Positions 1 through 10,808 of a stretch of DNA of 64,000 nucleotides are shown one piece after another. Numbering within the stretch: the stretch's first letter is position 1; each line of letters starts with the position of its first letter. The position numbers and the translations under genes are program-made. Location of the stretch: assembly GCF_019049105.1 (NCBI RefSeq), contig NZ_JAHQZR010000001.1:350413-414412 (forward strand), in the 5' to 3' direction. This DNA is from Leucobacter chinensis (GTDB lineage Bacteria > Actinomycetota > Actinomycetes > Actinomycetales > Microbacteriaceae). The notes beneath the pieces are model-generated. The model was not told the origin of the DNA. It worked only from the letters and a program-made list of their open reading frames with translations, and did not search any database.

Positions 1-81
1 GACGCTCAGGGGTCGGCTGCTTTCAGACACGGTCGTTCATCGCCTGCTTCAGTGAAAAATGTTCAGGTTGTTCGACTAGTA

Positions 82-108
82 TTAGCACTCAGGTATTGAG
101 AGTGCCAA
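82..108 (+). promoter_or_regulatory. CIRCE operator for HrcA
   Basis: Inverted repeat TTAGCACTC-N9-GAGTGCCAA. The left arm matches the CIRCE consensus exactly and the right arm differs at one base (C for T in GAGTGCTAA). It lies 13 nt before the hrcA start and overlaps or follows a possible -10 box TAGTAT at 77-82, so bound HrcA would block transcription of hrcA-dnaJ. The first 76 bases of the window contain no gene that I can see. Confidence 0.93.
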
Positions 109-121
109 TGCGGAGGTGTGA

Positions 122-1165
122 ATGAGTATCTCAGACCGGGGTCTGGCGGTCTTGCGCGCCATCGTGAACGACTTCGTGAACGAGGGCGAACCGGTGGCCT
201 CGAAATCGATCGTCGAGAGGCACTCGTTTGGGGTATCGGCGGCGACGATCCGCAACGATATGGCTCTTCTCGAAGAGGAAGAGCTCATCGTGGCGCCGCA
301 CACCTCGAGTGGCCGAGTGCCCACCGACAAGGGCTACCGGCTCTACGTCGACACGCTCGCCGAGATTCGCCCGCTCACGCAGGCACAACGCGCAGCAATC
401 GAGCGTTTTCTGGGTGAAGCAGAGAACCTCGATGACGTCATGGCGCGAACCGTCAGGCTGCTCGCGAGCCTCACGCACCAGGTCGCGGTGATTCAATACC
501 CGACCGCTGGCGCGGGGTACGTGAAACAGATCGAGCTCGTGGCGATTGGGCCAGACCGGGTGCTCTGTGTCGTGATCACGAGTAACGCGGCTGTTGAACA
601 GCACATCGCCCGTATTCGCCACGCGATTGTCGACGAGGCCTGGGTGCAAGGGCTGAGAGACCGCATCGCGACCGAGGTCATGGGGCGTGACATCGCGCTT
701 GCCCAGACTCGGGTGACAGAACTCATTCGAACCGCGAGTGACTGGGCAGAGCCGAATGAGCTCGAACCGGTTGTGAGCGTTCTTGCGGTCGTTGAAGAAC
801 AGCTCAGCGCCAACCGCAATCAGCGCATCGCGGTCGCCGGAACGGCGAACCTGTCGCGCCCGGGAGAGACCTTTCAGAACCTCTCGGCTGTGCTTGAGGC
901 GGTTGAAGAACAGGTCGTGCTCTTGAGGCTCATTCAAGAGCTTGCGACCGATGAGCGTGGAGTTGGCGCGTCAATTGGCCGCGAAAACCTCCCGTACGGG
1001 TTTCCTGACGCAGCACTCATCGCGACCCAGTACGAGGCTGGTGGCGCCACACTCTCGCGGCTCGGTGTGCTCGGGCCAACCCGCATGAACTATGAACGTA
1101 ACATCGCCGCGATGCGAGCGGTGTCGAGATACCTCGGTCGTTTGCTCGGTGAGAGCAACCTCTAG
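122..1165 (+). CDS. hrcA: heat-inducible transcriptional repressor HrcA
   Basis: DNA-binding repressor of class I heat-shock genes that acts on CIRCE elements. The protein has 347 residues, the usual family length. An N-terminal winged-helix region (about residues 1-80) holds the conserved stretch SAATIRNDMALLEEEEL and the wing SSGRVPTDKGYR. The remainder is the HrcA dimerisation/inserted domain. The ATG follows a good GGAGG ribosome-binding site at 112-116. A CIRCE site directly upstream implies autoregulation, and dnaJ follows after 30 nt, the usual actinobacterial hrcA-dnaJ2 pair. grpE and dnaK are not in the window. Confidence 0.96.
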   Translation: MSISDRGLAVLRAIVNDFVNEGEPVASKSIVERHSFGVSAATIRNDMALLEEEELIVAPHTSSGRVPTDKGYRLYVDTLAEIRPLTQAQRAAIERFLGEAENLDDVMARTVRLLASLTHQVAVIQYPTAGAGYVKQIELVAIGPDRVLCVVITSNAAVEQHIARIRHAIVDEAWVQGLRDRIATEVMGRDIALAQTRVTELIRTASDWAEPNELEPVVSVLAVVEEQLSANRNQRIAVAGTANLSRPGETFQNLSAVLEAVEEQVVLLRLIQELATDERGVGASIGRENLPYGFPDAALIATQYEAGGATLSRLGVLGPTRMNYERNIAAMRAVSRYLGRLLGESNL

Positions 1166-1195
1166 ACCAACGAAACGCAAAAAGGAGCAGCCCTC

Positions 1196-2287
1196 GTGGC
1201 AGATCACTACGAAACTCTCGGGGTTTCACGCGAAGCAACCCCTGAAGAAATCAAGAAGGCTTACCGCAAGCTTGCGCGCGAGCTGCACCCTGATGTGAAC
1301 CCTTCAGAAGATGCCTCGGAGCGCTTCAAGCTCGTCACCCACGCCTACGACGTGCTGAGCGACCCGCAGGAGCGCCAGAAGTACGATATGGGCGGCAATG
1401 ACGCCTTTGGCGGTGGCTTCGGCGACATCTTTAATACCTTCTTCGGTGGCGGCTTCGGTGGCGGTGGCAGCGGGCCGAAGTCGCGTTCAGAGCGCGGGGA
1501 AGACGCGCTCATTCGCATTGACGTCACGCTCGAACAGGTCATGTTCGGCGATGAGACGACGGTTGCGCTCAATACCGCGGTGCTGTGCGAAACGTGTCAG
1601 GGCAGCTGCTGCCAGCCGGGTACGTCACCCGTCACCTGTGACGTATGTGGCGGTGAGGGCTCGGTGCAGCGTCAGGTGCGCTCGCTCTTTGGCAACGTCG
1701 TGACGAGCCACCCCTGCGGCACTTGCCAGGGCTTCGGCACCGTCATTCAGAGCCCATGCATTACCTGTGGGGGCAAGGGCCGCACGCGTGAGCGCCGCGA
1801 AACCACCATTCAGATTCCCTCTGGCGTCGAGACGGGCACGCGCATGCAGATTCGCGGCGGCGGCGAGGTCGGCCCCGGTGGCGGCCCGAACGGCGACCTG
1901 TTCGTCGAGTTTCAGGTCAAGCACCACGACATCTTCAGCCGCGACGGCTACGATCTGCTCGCGACCGTGAACCTGCAGATGACCGACGCTGCACTCGGCA
2001 CCGAGGTGACGCTTGAGTCGCTCGATGGCGCGGTCGAGATCGAGGTTGAGGCCGGCGCGCAGGCGGGCGATATCTTGACCCTTCGCGGGCGCGGCATTCA
2101 GCACCTGCAGTCGAACCAGCGCGGTGACTTGAAGGTAGCCCTGCAAGTTGTGACGCCGACGAAGCTCAGCTCGAAGGAGAAAGACCTGCTCAAGAACCTC
2201 GCCAAGTTGCGTGGCAATAAGCCGCCGCAGTTTGGTGAGTTTCAGCAGGGCTTCTTCGGCAAGATGCGCGACCGCTTCTTTCGCTAA
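1196..2287 (+). CDS. dnaJ: molecular chaperone DnaJ
   Basis: Hsp40 co-chaperone that delivers substrates to DnaK and stimulates its ATPase. The order is J domain (residues 1-65, HPD at 31-33), Gly/Phe-rich linker (about 66-95), zinc-binding region with four CxxC pairs (C131/C134, C148/C151, C174/C177, C188/C191) and C-terminal substrate-binding domains. The first zinc repeat reads CETCQGSC, with Cys where the family has Gly at its eighth position, followed by another Cys. GTG start with AAAGGAG about 9 nt upstream. Being behind CIRCE and hrcA it is probably heat-induced. Confidence 0.96.
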   Translation: MADHYETLGVSREATPEEIKKAYRKLARELHPDVNPSEDASERFKLVTHAYDVLSDPQERQKYDMGGNDAFGGGFGDIFNTFFGGGFGGGGSGPKSRSERGEDALIRIDVTLEQVMFGDETTVALNTAVLCETCQGSCCQPGTSPVTCDVCGGEGSVQRQVRSLFGNVVTSHPCGTCQGFGTVIQSPCITCGGKGRTRERRETTIQIPSGVETGTRMQIRGGGEVGPGGGPNGDLFVEFQVKHHDIFSRDGYDLLATVNLQMTDAALGTEVTLESLDGAVEIEVEAGAQAGDILTLRGRGIQHLQSNQRGDLKVALQVVTPTKLSSKEKDLLKNLAKLRGNKPPQFGEFQQGFFGKMRDRFFR

Positions 2288-2289
2288 CC

Positions 2290-3033
2290 ATGGCTAATCT
2301 CTACGTGCGAGAGGGCCTTCAGCCCGCCGACTTCGCCGGCACCATCGAAGTGACCGGCGACGAAGCGCGCCATGCCGTCGCCGTGAGTCGCTTGCGCGTG
2401 GGCGAAAGCATTCTCGTTGGAAACGGCGAGGGAGCCATCGCGAGCGGCACGGTTACCGCGGCGTCACAGAGCGCCTTTTCGGTCGAGATCGCCGAGGTTA
2501 CCGAGCACCCAGAGCCCGTTCGAAAAGTGTGGATCGTGCAGGCCCTCGCAAAGGGCGATCGTTCTGAACGGGCGGTCGAACTGTGCACCGAGTTTGGCGC
2601 CTGGGGGTTTGTCGCGTGGCAGGCGGCCCGTTCGATCTCGAAGTGGGATGCGAAGAAGAGCCCGAAAGGGCTTGAGAAGTGGCACAGGGTTGCTCGCGAA
2701 GCCTCGAAGCAGTCGATACGGCCGTTCGTGCCGCGCGTGACGGGCCCAGTGACGACCAACGATCTCACGAAGCTCGCCGCGGCGGGCGAAACGACCGTGA
2801 TTGTGCTGCACCCGAGAGACGCAGCAGAGCTCTCGGCTAGGGTGTCTGAACTCAGCCCGAGTGGCGACGTGTATGTGTGCGTCGGGCCCGAGGGTGGCCT
2901 CAGCGATGCAGAGCTCGAAGCGCTCTCTGCCGCAGGAGCGATGACGGCGACGGTCGGCGCGAACGTATTGCGCACCTCGAGCGCTGGCGCTGCCGCACTT
3001 TCGGTACTGAATCTCGCGGCTGGGCATTGGTAG
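2290..3033 (+). CDS. rsmE: 16S rRNA (uracil(1498)-N(3))-methyltransferase RsmE
   Basis: SPOUT-class methyltransferase that modifies U1498 of 16S rRNA using S-adenosylmethionine. 247 residues. An N-terminal PUA-like domain (about 1-70) precedes the SPOUT fold. Its signature loops are visible as GPEGGLSDAELEAL and LRTSSAGAAALSVL in the C-terminal third, where the SAM-binding trefoil knot forms. It starts 2 nt after the dnaJ stop with no clear ribosome-binding site, so translation is probably coupled to dnaJ. Confidence 0.93.
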   Translation: MANLYVREGLQPADFAGTIEVTGDEARHAVAVSRLRVGESILVGNGEGAIASGTVTAASQSAFSVEIAEVTEHPEPVRKVWIVQALAKGDRSERAVELCTEFGAWGFVAWQAARSISKWDAKKSPKGLEKWHRVAREASKQSIRPFVPRVTGPVTTNDLTKLAAAGETTVIVLHPRDAAELSARVSELSPSGDVYVCVGPEGGLSDAELEALSAAGAMTATVGANVLRTSSAGAAALSVLNLAAGHW

Positions 3034-3036
3034 ACT
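3031..3036 (+). promoter_or_regulatory. -10 box of a probable leaderless promoter for the HIT gene
   Basis: TAGACT overlaps the rsmE stop codon and is followed by exactly 6 nt and then the ATG at 3043. No ribosome-binding site is present, so the transcript probably begins at the start codon. Confidence 0.5.
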
Positions 3037-3042
3037 ACCGGC

Positions 3043-3390
3043 ATGGCTCAGGAAACTATTTTTGCGAAAATCATCGCGGGTGAGATTCCCGTTGAGAAGG
3101 TATACGAGAGCGAGAGCGTGCTCGCCTTTCGCGACATCGCGCCCCAGGCAAAGGTGCACCTGCTCGTCATTCCGAAAACCACCGCATACGAGAACGTGAC
3201 AGAACTCGCCGCTGGCGATCCTGCACTGCTCGCTGACATGGTCGCTGTTGCGAAGCAGCTGGCTGACGAACACGGTGAGGGCGAGTACAGGCTCGTCTTT
3301 AACAACGGTGCCTCAGCAGGGCAGACCGTGTTTCATGTGCACGCACACGTTCTCATCGACGACTTGAAGGAGCAGAGCCTCGGTGGCTGA
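3043..3390 (+). CDS. HIT family protein (histidine triad nucleotide-binding, HinT-like)
   Basis: Small nucleotide hydrolase of the histidine triad superfamily, probably acting on adenosine phosphoramidates. The 115-residue length fits the Hint branch. The catalytic triad is seen as HVHAHV (H98, H100, H102) close to the C-terminus, and the N-terminal [11 protein letters not shown] is typical of Hint proteins. ATG start 9 nt after rsmE, without a ribosome-binding site, behind a -10-like TAGACT. The 3' end overlaps phoH by 8 nt. The physiological substrate cannot be read from sequence. Confidence 0.93.
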   Translation: MAQETIFAKIIAGEIPVEKVYESESVLAFRDIAPQAKVHLLVIPKTTAYENVTELAAGDPALLADMVAVAKQLADEHGEGEYRLVFNNGASAGQTVFHVHAHVLIDDLKEQSLGG

Positions 3391-4363
3391 CCCTCACCAC
3401 AGTTCCCGCACCATTGTTCTTGGTACCGCTGACCCGCGGGCTCTCTTTGGTGCGGGTGATGAACACCTTCGTGCCCTCGAAGAACGCTTTCCGGGCGTGA
3501 CCTTCTTTCTTCGGGGGCACCGCCTGACCCTCACAGGGCCGACAGCCGAGATGAATGAGATCGAACGGCTCGTTGACGGGTTGCGAGAGGTGACCCTCGC
3601 GCAGGGCACCGTGAGCGCCCGTGAAGCTGAGCGTCTGTTTGGGCGCCCCGGCCGAGATACTGCGCCTCAAACGACTGCGCAACAGATGCTCAGTGAACCT
3701 ATCGTGCAGACTCGCGGTAAGCAGATTCGCCCGCAGACCGCGGGCCAGCGCGACTACGTGCACGCGATTGACCAACACACGATCACCTTCGGCGTGGGGC
3801 CAGCGGGCACGGGCAAGACGTTTCTCGCCGTTGCGAAGGCGGTTCAGGCGCTGCAGCGTCGAGAGGTTTCGCGCATCGTGCTCACCAGGCCCGCGGTTGA
3901 GGCGGGCGAACGGCTTGGCTATCTGCCGGGCTCGCTCGAAGAAAAGATTGATCCGTACCTGCGACCACTCTTTGACGCGATTGCGTCACTCATGGAGCCA
4001 GACGCTGTGCCGCAATTGCTCGGGGGCGGAACGATCGAGGTCGCACCGCTCGCTTACATGCGCGGGCGCACCTTGAACGATGCCTTCGTTATTCTCGATG
4101 AGGCGCAAAACACGACGCCAGAGCAAATGAAAATGTTCCTCACGCGGCTAGGCTTCGGCTCAAAGATGGTGGTGACGGGCGACGCCACGCAAATTGATTT
4201 GCCTCATGCCAAGAGCGGCCTCAAACACGCCCTGCGCATTCTCGACGGGGTCGATGACCTCGCGGTGTGCAACCTCACGAGCGACGATATCGTTCGCCAC
4301 AGCCTTGTCGGCCGCATCGTCGACGCTTACGACTCCTATGATTCGCGAAAGGATCAACCGTGA
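3383..4363 (+). CDS. phoH: PhoH family P-loop ATPase
   Basis: PhoH-type ATPase related to superfamily 1 helicase cores; these proteins are commonly linked to ybeY and RNA metabolism. 326 residues. Walker A is GPAGTGKT (139-146) and Walker B is VILDEAQN, with [11 protein letters not shown] further on. The N-terminal region (about 1-110) is the small domain seen in PhoH-like proteins. GTG start chosen because it overlaps the HIT stop by 8 nt, and the gene overlaps ybeY by 4 nt, so the unit is translationally coupled. Confidence 0.92.
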   Translation: MADPHHSSRTIVLGTADPRALFGAGDEHLRALEERFPGVTFFLRGHRLTLTGPTAEMNEIERLVDGLREVTLAQGTVSAREAERLFGRPGRDTAPQTTAQQMLSEPIVQTRGKQIRPQTAGQRDYVHAIDQHTITFGVGPAGTGKTFLAVAKAVQALQRREVSRIVLTRPAVEAGERLGYLPGSLEEKIDPYLRPLFDAIASLMEPDAVPQLLGGGTIEVAPLAYMRGRTLNDAFVILDEAQNTTPEQMKMFLTRLGFGSKMVVTGDATQIDLPHAKSGLKHALRILDGVDDLAVCNLTSDDIVRHSLVGRIVDAYDSYDSRKDQP

Positions 4364-4821
4364 CCATCGAGATCAACAATGAATCAGCGATGCCCACAAC
4401 CGAGGCAACGCTGCACGATCTCGCGAGCTTCGTGCTCACCGAGCTTCACGTGCACCCCGACACCGACCTCGCGATCTTGCTCGTTGATGAAGACGCGATG
4501 ACGAAGCTGCACGAGCAGTGGATGGGGGAGCCCGGTCCAACCGACGTGCTCAGCTTTCCGATGGACGAGCTGCGCCCCGGAAGACCCGATGCACAGACTC
4601 CAGCTGGCCTGCTTGGTGACATCGTGGTGTGCCCTCAGGTTGCGGCGATTCAGGCTGATGCCGCGGGCCATGACCTTATGACAGAGATGCTGGTGCTCGT
4701 TACTCACGGCATGCTGCACCTGCTCGGCTACGACCATGCCGAGCCCGTCGAAGAGCATGAGATGTTCTCGCTGCAGAACCAACTGCTGCAGTCGTATCTG
4801 CTGCGCGGAGCTGGCGCGTGA
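4360..4821 (+). CDS. ybeY: rRNA maturation RNase YbeY
   Basis: Metal-dependent endoribonuclease involved in 16S rRNA 3' end processing and ribosome quality control. The zinc site is visible as [11 protein letters not shown] (H116, H120, H126), followed by a conserved acidic stretch. 153 residues, the usual length. The GTG start overlaps the phoH stop in the sequence GTGA, and the 3' end overlaps the next gene by 4 nt. The phoH-ybeY-CNNM-era order is conserved across many bacteria. Confidence 0.95.
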   Translation: MTIEINNESAMPTTEATLHDLASFVLTELHVHPDTDLAILLVDEDAMTKLHEQWMGEPGPTDVLSFPMDELRPGRPDAQTPAGLLGDIVVCPQVAAIQADAAGHDLMTEMLVLVTHGMLHLLGYDHAEPVEEHEMFSLQNQLLQSYLLRGAGA

Positions 4822-6137
4822 TTCCTGGTCTCGTTATCGGTCTCGCGGCGCTCGCGGTGCTCGTCACCGCCGCCGGGGGGCTGCTCGCCGCAATCGACGC
4901 GGCATACACGGCACTCTCAAAGAGCGACCTCGAAGAGCTCGCCGAAGAGAACCCCGCAAAGGCCGATCGCCTTGAACTCATCGGCGACAACCTCGAGCGC
5001 CACCTGCGCAACCTGAGCTTCATGCGCATTACCGCTGAGACCTTCTCGGCGGTGCTCATTACCCTGGCCTACGGCGAGATTTGGCAGAGCGTCTGGGTGA
5101 CGCTCGCAGCCGCAGCGCTCACGATCGTGGTGCTCAACATCATCGTCATTAGCGTGAGCCCGAGGCAGCTGGGGGAGCGCCACCCCGAGCGCATTGTGCG
5201 CGGCACGGTGGGCCTCGTACGCATGCTCGACACGCTACTCACACCGCTTGCTCCCGTGATGAGCAGCATCAGTGAGCGAGCGTTCTCGGCCCGTTCGACC
5301 CAGGCCGAGCGGCTCAAGAACGAGCAGATTTTCTCGCTCGTCGACCGTGCAGCCGAGCAGGAACTGCTCGAAGAAGACGAGCAAGACATCATTCACTCGG
5401 TCGTTGAGTTCAGTGACACGCTCGTCAAAGAGGTCATGGTGCCACGCACCGACATGATCACGATCGAGTCGAGTGCGACGATTCAGGAGGCACTCGACTT
5501 CTTCCTGAGTTCGCCCTACTCGCGCATTCCGGTGATCTCTGGAGATTCTGACGGGGTGATCGGTGTCATGTACCTGCGCGACGTCGTCTCTTTTGTGCAT
5601 CGCCGAACCGAAGAAGCTCAGCACTCACAAGTGACGAGAGTTATGAAACCGGCGCGCTTCGTGCCCGATCTGCAGCGCACCGACGACCTGCTCCGCGAGA
5701 TGCAGCGTGAAGCGAACCACCTCGCGATTGCCGTTGACGAGTACGGTGGCATCGCAGGGCTCGTGACGCTCGAAGACTTGATTGAAGAACTCGTGGGCGA
5801 GATCCACGACGAACACGACAAAGAGACCCCAGACATCGTCATGCAGCCCGATGGGTCGTACCACATCAACGCCCGGCTCGACATTGATGAGCTCGGTGAG
5901 CTCTTCGACGAGGAGCTCGACGACGATGACGTTGAAACCGTGGCTGGGCTCGTCGCAAAAGAGCTTGGTCGGCTTGCAGAGCCCGGTGATGTCGTGCGAA
6001 TATCAGGCATCGAGCTCACCGTGCTGAACGTTGAGAAGAAACGCCAGAGGCTCGTGAGCGTTCGCGCCAAATGGGTCGGGCGCGAGACGCAGGATATGAT
6101 GGAAGATCACGAGACCAAGGAAAAGCATGACGACTGA
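4818..6137 (+). CDS. hemolysin family protein: CNNM (DUF21) - CBS pair - CorC/HlyC domain
   Basis: Membrane protein of the CNNM/CorC type, a family involved in divalent cation (often Mg2+) transport. 439 residues. The N-terminal DUF21 transmembrane domain (about 1-150) has several hydrophobic segments, followed by a paired CBS domain (about 200-330, with VMVPRTDMITI at its start) and a C-terminal CorC/HlyC domain (about 345-425). Overlaps ybeY by 4 nt and era by 11 nt. The cation transported cannot be told from sequence, and the older name hemolysin is not evidence of haemolytic activity. Confidence 0.9.
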   Translation: MIPGLVIGLAALAVLVTAAGGLLAAIDAAYTALSKSDLEELAEENPAKADRLELIGDNLERHLRNLSFMRITAETFSAVLITLAYGEIWQSVWVTLAAAALTIVVLNIIVISVSPRQLGERHPERIVRGTVGLVRMLDTLLTPLAPVMSSISERAFSARSTQAERLKNEQIFSLVDRAAEQELLEEDEQDIIHSVVEFSDTLVKEVMVPRTDMITIESSATIQEALDFFLSSPYSRIPVISGDSDGVIGVMYLRDVVSFVHRRTEEAQHSQVTRVMKPARFVPDLQRTDDLLREMQREANHLAIAVDEYGGIAGLVTLEDLIEELVGEIHDEHDKETPDIVMQPDGSYHINARLDIDELGELFDEELDDDDVETVAGLVAKELGRLAEPGDVVRISGIELTVLNVEKKRQRLVSVRAKWVGRETQDMMEDHETKEKHDD

Positions 6138-7026
6138 GCACCCTGATTTCCGCGCCGGATTCGTTTCGTTCGTGGGCCGGCCAAACGTCGGCAAGTCGTC
6201 GCTCACCAACGCGATTATCGGCGAGAAGGTTGCCATCACGAGCAATCGCCCACAGACCACCCGTCGAGTGATTCGCGGTATCGCGCACCGAGAAGACGGT
6301 CAAATTATCATTGTCGATACTCCCGGCATTCACCGCCCCCGAACGCTGCTCGGTGAGCGGCTTAACGATCTCGTGTACTCGACACTCGGTGACGTCGACA
6401 TCATCGGTTTCTGCGTTCCTGCAAACGAGGCGATCGGCCCTGGCGATCGGTATATCAACGAGCAACTCGATGATTTTCCCAAGGCAAAGAAGGTCGCCAT
6501 CGTCACGAAGATCGACACCGCTGGCCGCGACCAGGTGATCGATCAGCTTGCACTCGTTGATCAGCTGAGGGAGTGGGACGCGGTGATTCCGGTCTCGGTC
6601 TCAAACGAGGGCCAGCTCGAAGAAATGTCGAGCCTCTTGCTCTCGCTCCTGCCCGAGTCGCCACCACTCTACGAGATCGAGCAGACGACCGAAGAGAGTG
6701 AAGAAGACCGTCTCGCTGAGCTCATTCGTGAGGCCGCTCTCGAAGAGGTGCGCGAAGAGCTACCGCACTCGATCGCCGTCACGATTGAAGACCAGGAAGA
6801 GCGGGAAGACGGGCTGCTTGAGATCTACGCCAACCTCATTGTCGAACGTGATAGCCAGAAGGGCATCATCATCGGCAAGGGAGGCAGCAGGCTGCGCACG
6901 ATTGGTGAGAAGGCTCGCAAAGAGATCGAGCAGTTGCTCGGCCGTCGCGTCTACCTCTCCCTCCGCGTGAAGGTGCTCAAGGAGTGGCAGCGCGACGCCA
7001 AGAAGCTGAACCGCCTCGGTTTCTAA
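6127..7026 (+). CDS. era: GTPase Era
   Basis: Ras-like GTPase that binds 16S rRNA near its 3' end during 30S assembly. 299 residues. G1 is GRPNVGKSS (17-25), G3 is DTPG (64-67) and G4 is TKID (about 126). A C-terminal KH RNA-binding domain carries IIIGKGGSRLRTIG. The ATG lies inside the end of the CNNM gene, making it the last gene of the hrcA-to-era run. Its stop codon overlaps the convergent DUF2207 gene by 4 nt, leaving no room for a separate terminator. Confidence 0.96.
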   Translation: MTTEHPDFRAGFVSFVGRPNVGKSSLTNAIIGEKVAITSNRPQTTRRVIRGIAHREDGQIIIVDTPGIHRPRTLLGERLNDLVYSTLGDVDIIGFCVPANEAIGPGDRYINEQLDDFPKAKKVAIVTKIDTAGRDQVIDQLALVDQLREWDAVIPVSVSNEGQLEEMSSLLLSLLPESPPLYEIEQTTEESEEDRLAELIREAALEEVREELPHSIAVTIEDQEEREDGLLEIYANLIVERDSQKGIIIGKGGSRLRTIGEKARKEIEQLLGRRVYLSLRVKVLKEWQRDAKKLNRLGF

Positions 7027-8828
7027 CGGCCGCCCGAGAAGCCGCCGCCGCCACCTCCGCCGGCAAAGCCGCCGCCGCTCGATCCGCTGCTGGTACTCGC
7101 GGTGTATGAGGCTGCCGAGGTGACCGCACCAGAGAACGCGCCCAACGAGTTGCTCATGCTCGAGAGCCCGCGCGTTGCGAGGTACGGATACCAGTATGGA
7201 GCTGAAATGCGCTCGGCTTCGTATCGTGAGGCAAGCACGCGTGACCACTCTTTTTCGAGGCCGAAGAGTGTCGCGTAGGGCAGAAGGCGTTCGTACAACT
7301 GCACAACGGCGACCCCGTCAAGTTCGGCTCTCTCTGCTCCCGAGTGCGACTGCAGCATGCGAATACGCTCGGCCTCGGCGACCGAGATGAAGAGCTTGAG
7401 ACCTTCCAGATGCTCGTAGGCTTCGGCTCCGAGCGGGGTGTGCACTCGTCGCTTGAAAAAGCCGAAGATCGACAGTGCGAGGGAGGTGGTGATGAGCGGC
7501 ATCGCCACGAGAGTAATCCCACGGTCGAATCCGGTCGCTGAAGCATAGGCGAGAAGCGCCGCACTCACGATCGCCAGGCCGATGCCTACGAGCCCGAGTA
7601 CTTTGGAAACCGGGCTGGCCTTGCGCGTGAAGTAGCCACGTTTGTCGCTCTCGCGCTTGCCATCGGCGGTGAGCTGGCCCATACGGCTCGCGAACTTCGT
7701 TGATGACTTTGGGATTGGGCGGGTCTCTGGATACTTCGAAGTAAAGAGCGCATCGAGCATCGCTGCGTCGAGTGCATCATCGGTGACGCTGTGCGAAGCC
7801 GCGCCAGGAGTCATATTGCGCAGCACGATGCGTGGTTCGCGATAGAGGTTTCCGTTAGCCTTCAACTGCTCTTCGATGCGAATATTGCCTTTCACTGCGA
7901 GATGCAGGTACTCCGGGGCAATCGGGTCGAGGCTGGCCGGGTGCATGATGGCCGCGGCAATAAGCGGGGGAAGTTGGGCAGGTGCCTCATACTGAGCGAT
8001 GATTGCGCGACCCGTCTCGCGGTGGCGCCTCCTGAAGCGTACGAACGCGATCTGAGCGGCGACCGCAGCTCCCATCGAGGCGAGTGAGACCGCGAAGGGC
8101 ATGATCGTCACGACGGGATTGCTCTGCCGTTTCGGCGGCTGCACGACGGTGTCTTTGGCAAAGCCGAGCCCGAAGGTGACGACCACGTTGGGGCCGAGTG
8201 GCAGTGGATCGATGCTGAAGCGATCACCCTCGTGGCGCAGGTTCACCGTGTTGCGTGAACCGGCAACCCCGGCGTATGCCGTCATATCGCCATTGAAGGC
8301 GGCGCTCAGGGCGTCATCGACCGTGACGCTAGCTGAGAATGAATCGATGGCCTGGGCACGGTCAACCGAGACCATATCCCAGAGAAACTCGTCGACCTCT
8401 GCGTCATCTGGAACAAAAACAGGATCTGGAATATCGTACGAGATGACATAGGTTGTGCGACCCTGCACATAATCATCGTTGCCGGTGAGGATCACGAAAA
8501 ACCGATCCTCTGTCTCCGTGAAGAACGGGGTTGCGGCGCCGTTTTCATCGGTCACTGTGACGTTTTCAGGCTTGGAGTTTGCGCCGTGAAAGGTTGTGGG
8601 GATGCCGCGCACGATGCCCTTATTCTGATCATGATCAGGGAAAAGGGCGACGAGGGTTTCAGTGACGTGGGCGACCGCTCTGCCATCTTCGGTGGTCTCG
8701 AGATCGATGTGCGTGTTCCAAGACTCGTATGAAAAGTCTTCGAGGGTTGACTGAGTAACAGCGGGTGAAAAGAGCGAGGAAACGCTCAAAAACAGCGCGG
8801 CCACGAGCGATAAAAATGGTGCGGGCAT
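7023..8828 (-). CDS. DUF2207 domain-containing membrane protein
   Basis: Predicted secreted/membrane protein of unknown function, 601 residues. It has an N-terminal signal peptide (about 1-25), an extracellular beta-rich DUF2207 domain (about 30-230), one transmembrane segment near 235-260, a cytoplasmic segment, two further hydrophobic segments around 400-450 and a glycine-rich C-terminus ending FAGGGGGGGFSGGR. This architecture is typical of actinobacterial DUF2207 proteins. The ATG is preceded at 6 nt by TACACT with no ribosome-binding site, so a leaderless transcript is likely. It is monocistronic and convergent with era. Confidence 0.85.
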   Translation of the reverse strand: MPAPFLSLVAALFLSVSSLFSPAVTQSTLEDFSYESWNTHIDLETTEDGRAVAHVTETLVALFPDHDQNKGIVRGIPTTFHGANSKPENVTVTDENGAATPFFTETEDRFFVILTGNDDYVQGRTTYVISYDIPDPVFVPDDAEVDEFLWDMVSVDRAQAIDSFSASVTVDDALSAAFNGDMTAYAGVAGSRNTVNLRHEGDRFSIDPLPLGPNVVVTFGLGFAKDTVVQPPKRQSNPVVTIMPFAVSLASMGAAVAAQIAFVRFRRRHRETGRAIIAQYEAPAQLPPLIAAAIMHPASLDPIAPEYLHLAVKGNIRIEEQLKANGNLYREPRIVLRNMTPGAASHSVTDDALDAAMLDALFTSKYPETRPIPKSSTKFASRMGQLTADGKRESDKRGYFTRKASPVSKVLGLVGIGLAIVSAALLAYASATGFDRGITLVAMPLITTSLALSIFGFFKRRVHTPLGAEAYEHLEGLKLFISVAEAERIRMLQSHSGAERAELDGVAVVQLYERLLPYATLFGLEKEWSRVLASRYEAERISAPYWYPYLATRGLSSMSNSLGAFSGAVTSAASYTASTSSGSSGGGFAGGGGGGGFSGGR

Positions 8829-8834
8829 ACCTCT

Positions 8835-8840
8835 AGTGTA
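8835..8840 (-). promoter_or_regulatory. -10 box of a probable leaderless promoter for the DUF2207 gene
   Basis: On the minus strand TACACT is followed by AGAGGT and then the ATG at 8828. This 6-nt spacing puts the transcription start on the A of the start codon. Confidence 0.5.
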
Positions 8841-8862
8841 AGAAAAGCTCGCCGAGCCGTGT

Positions 8863-8868
8863 TATATT
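8863..8868 (+). promoter_or_regulatory. -10 box of the leuA leader transcript
   Basis: TATATT followed by 6 nt and the leader-peptide ATG at 8875. No ribosome-binding site precedes that ATG, so the leuA mRNA probably begins at the leader start codon. I see no convincing -35 element. Confidence 0.55.
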
Positions 8869-8874
8869 TGCAGC

Positions 8875-8903
8875 ATGCTGTTCATGGCGCTTCTTCTTAG
8901 CTG

Positions 8904-8919
<16 letters not shown>
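8875..8919 (+). CDS. leuA leader peptide
   Basis: A 14-codon open frame, MLFMALLLSCRDES, too short for a normal gene. It carries a run of three CTT leucine codons (8890-8898) plus an earlier CTG, about 70 nt upstream of leuA. Leucine-rich leader peptides controlling leuA are established in actinobacteria. The last codons (CRDE) fall in the left arm of a perfect hairpin (8904-8913), so ribosome position at the leucine run would decide whether the hairpin forms. A second in-frame ATG at 8884 would give an 11-residue peptide. No peptide product is demonstrated; the role is inferred from position and codons. Confidence 0.75.
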
Positions 8920-10737
<1,818 letters not shown>

Positions 10738-10740
10738 TAT

Positions 10741-10756
10741 TCGAAAATTTATTCGA
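10741..10756 (+). promoter_or_regulatory. LexA (SOS) box upstream of ruvA
   Basis: TCGAAAATTTATTCGA is a perfect 16-bp palindrome. It matches the actinobacterial/Gram-positive LexA pattern TCGAAC-N4-GTTCGA at 5 of 6 bases in each arm. It lies 3 nt after the leuA stop and about 40 nt before the proposed ruvA -10 box, where LexA could repress ruvAB. Confidence 0.7.
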
Positions 10757-10796
10757 ATCACCCGAGTGGCACGCGCGAAACGCAAGGCGAAGCGTT

Positions 10797-10802
10797 TACA
10801 GT
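10797..10802 (+). promoter_or_regulatory. -10 box of a probable leaderless ruvA promoter
   Basis: TACAGT followed by 6 nt and the GTG at 10809. No ribosome-binding site is visible in the spacer. Confidence 0.5.
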
Positions 10803-10808
10803 TGAACT

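Noticed and set aside
131..937. 268-residue frame antisense to hrcA
   Set aside because: Mirror frame of a confident gene, without ribosome-binding site or recognisable family.
4818..6137. Haemolysin virulence factor
   Set aside because: The name comes from an old annotation; the domains are CNNM, CBS and CorC, which point to cation transport.
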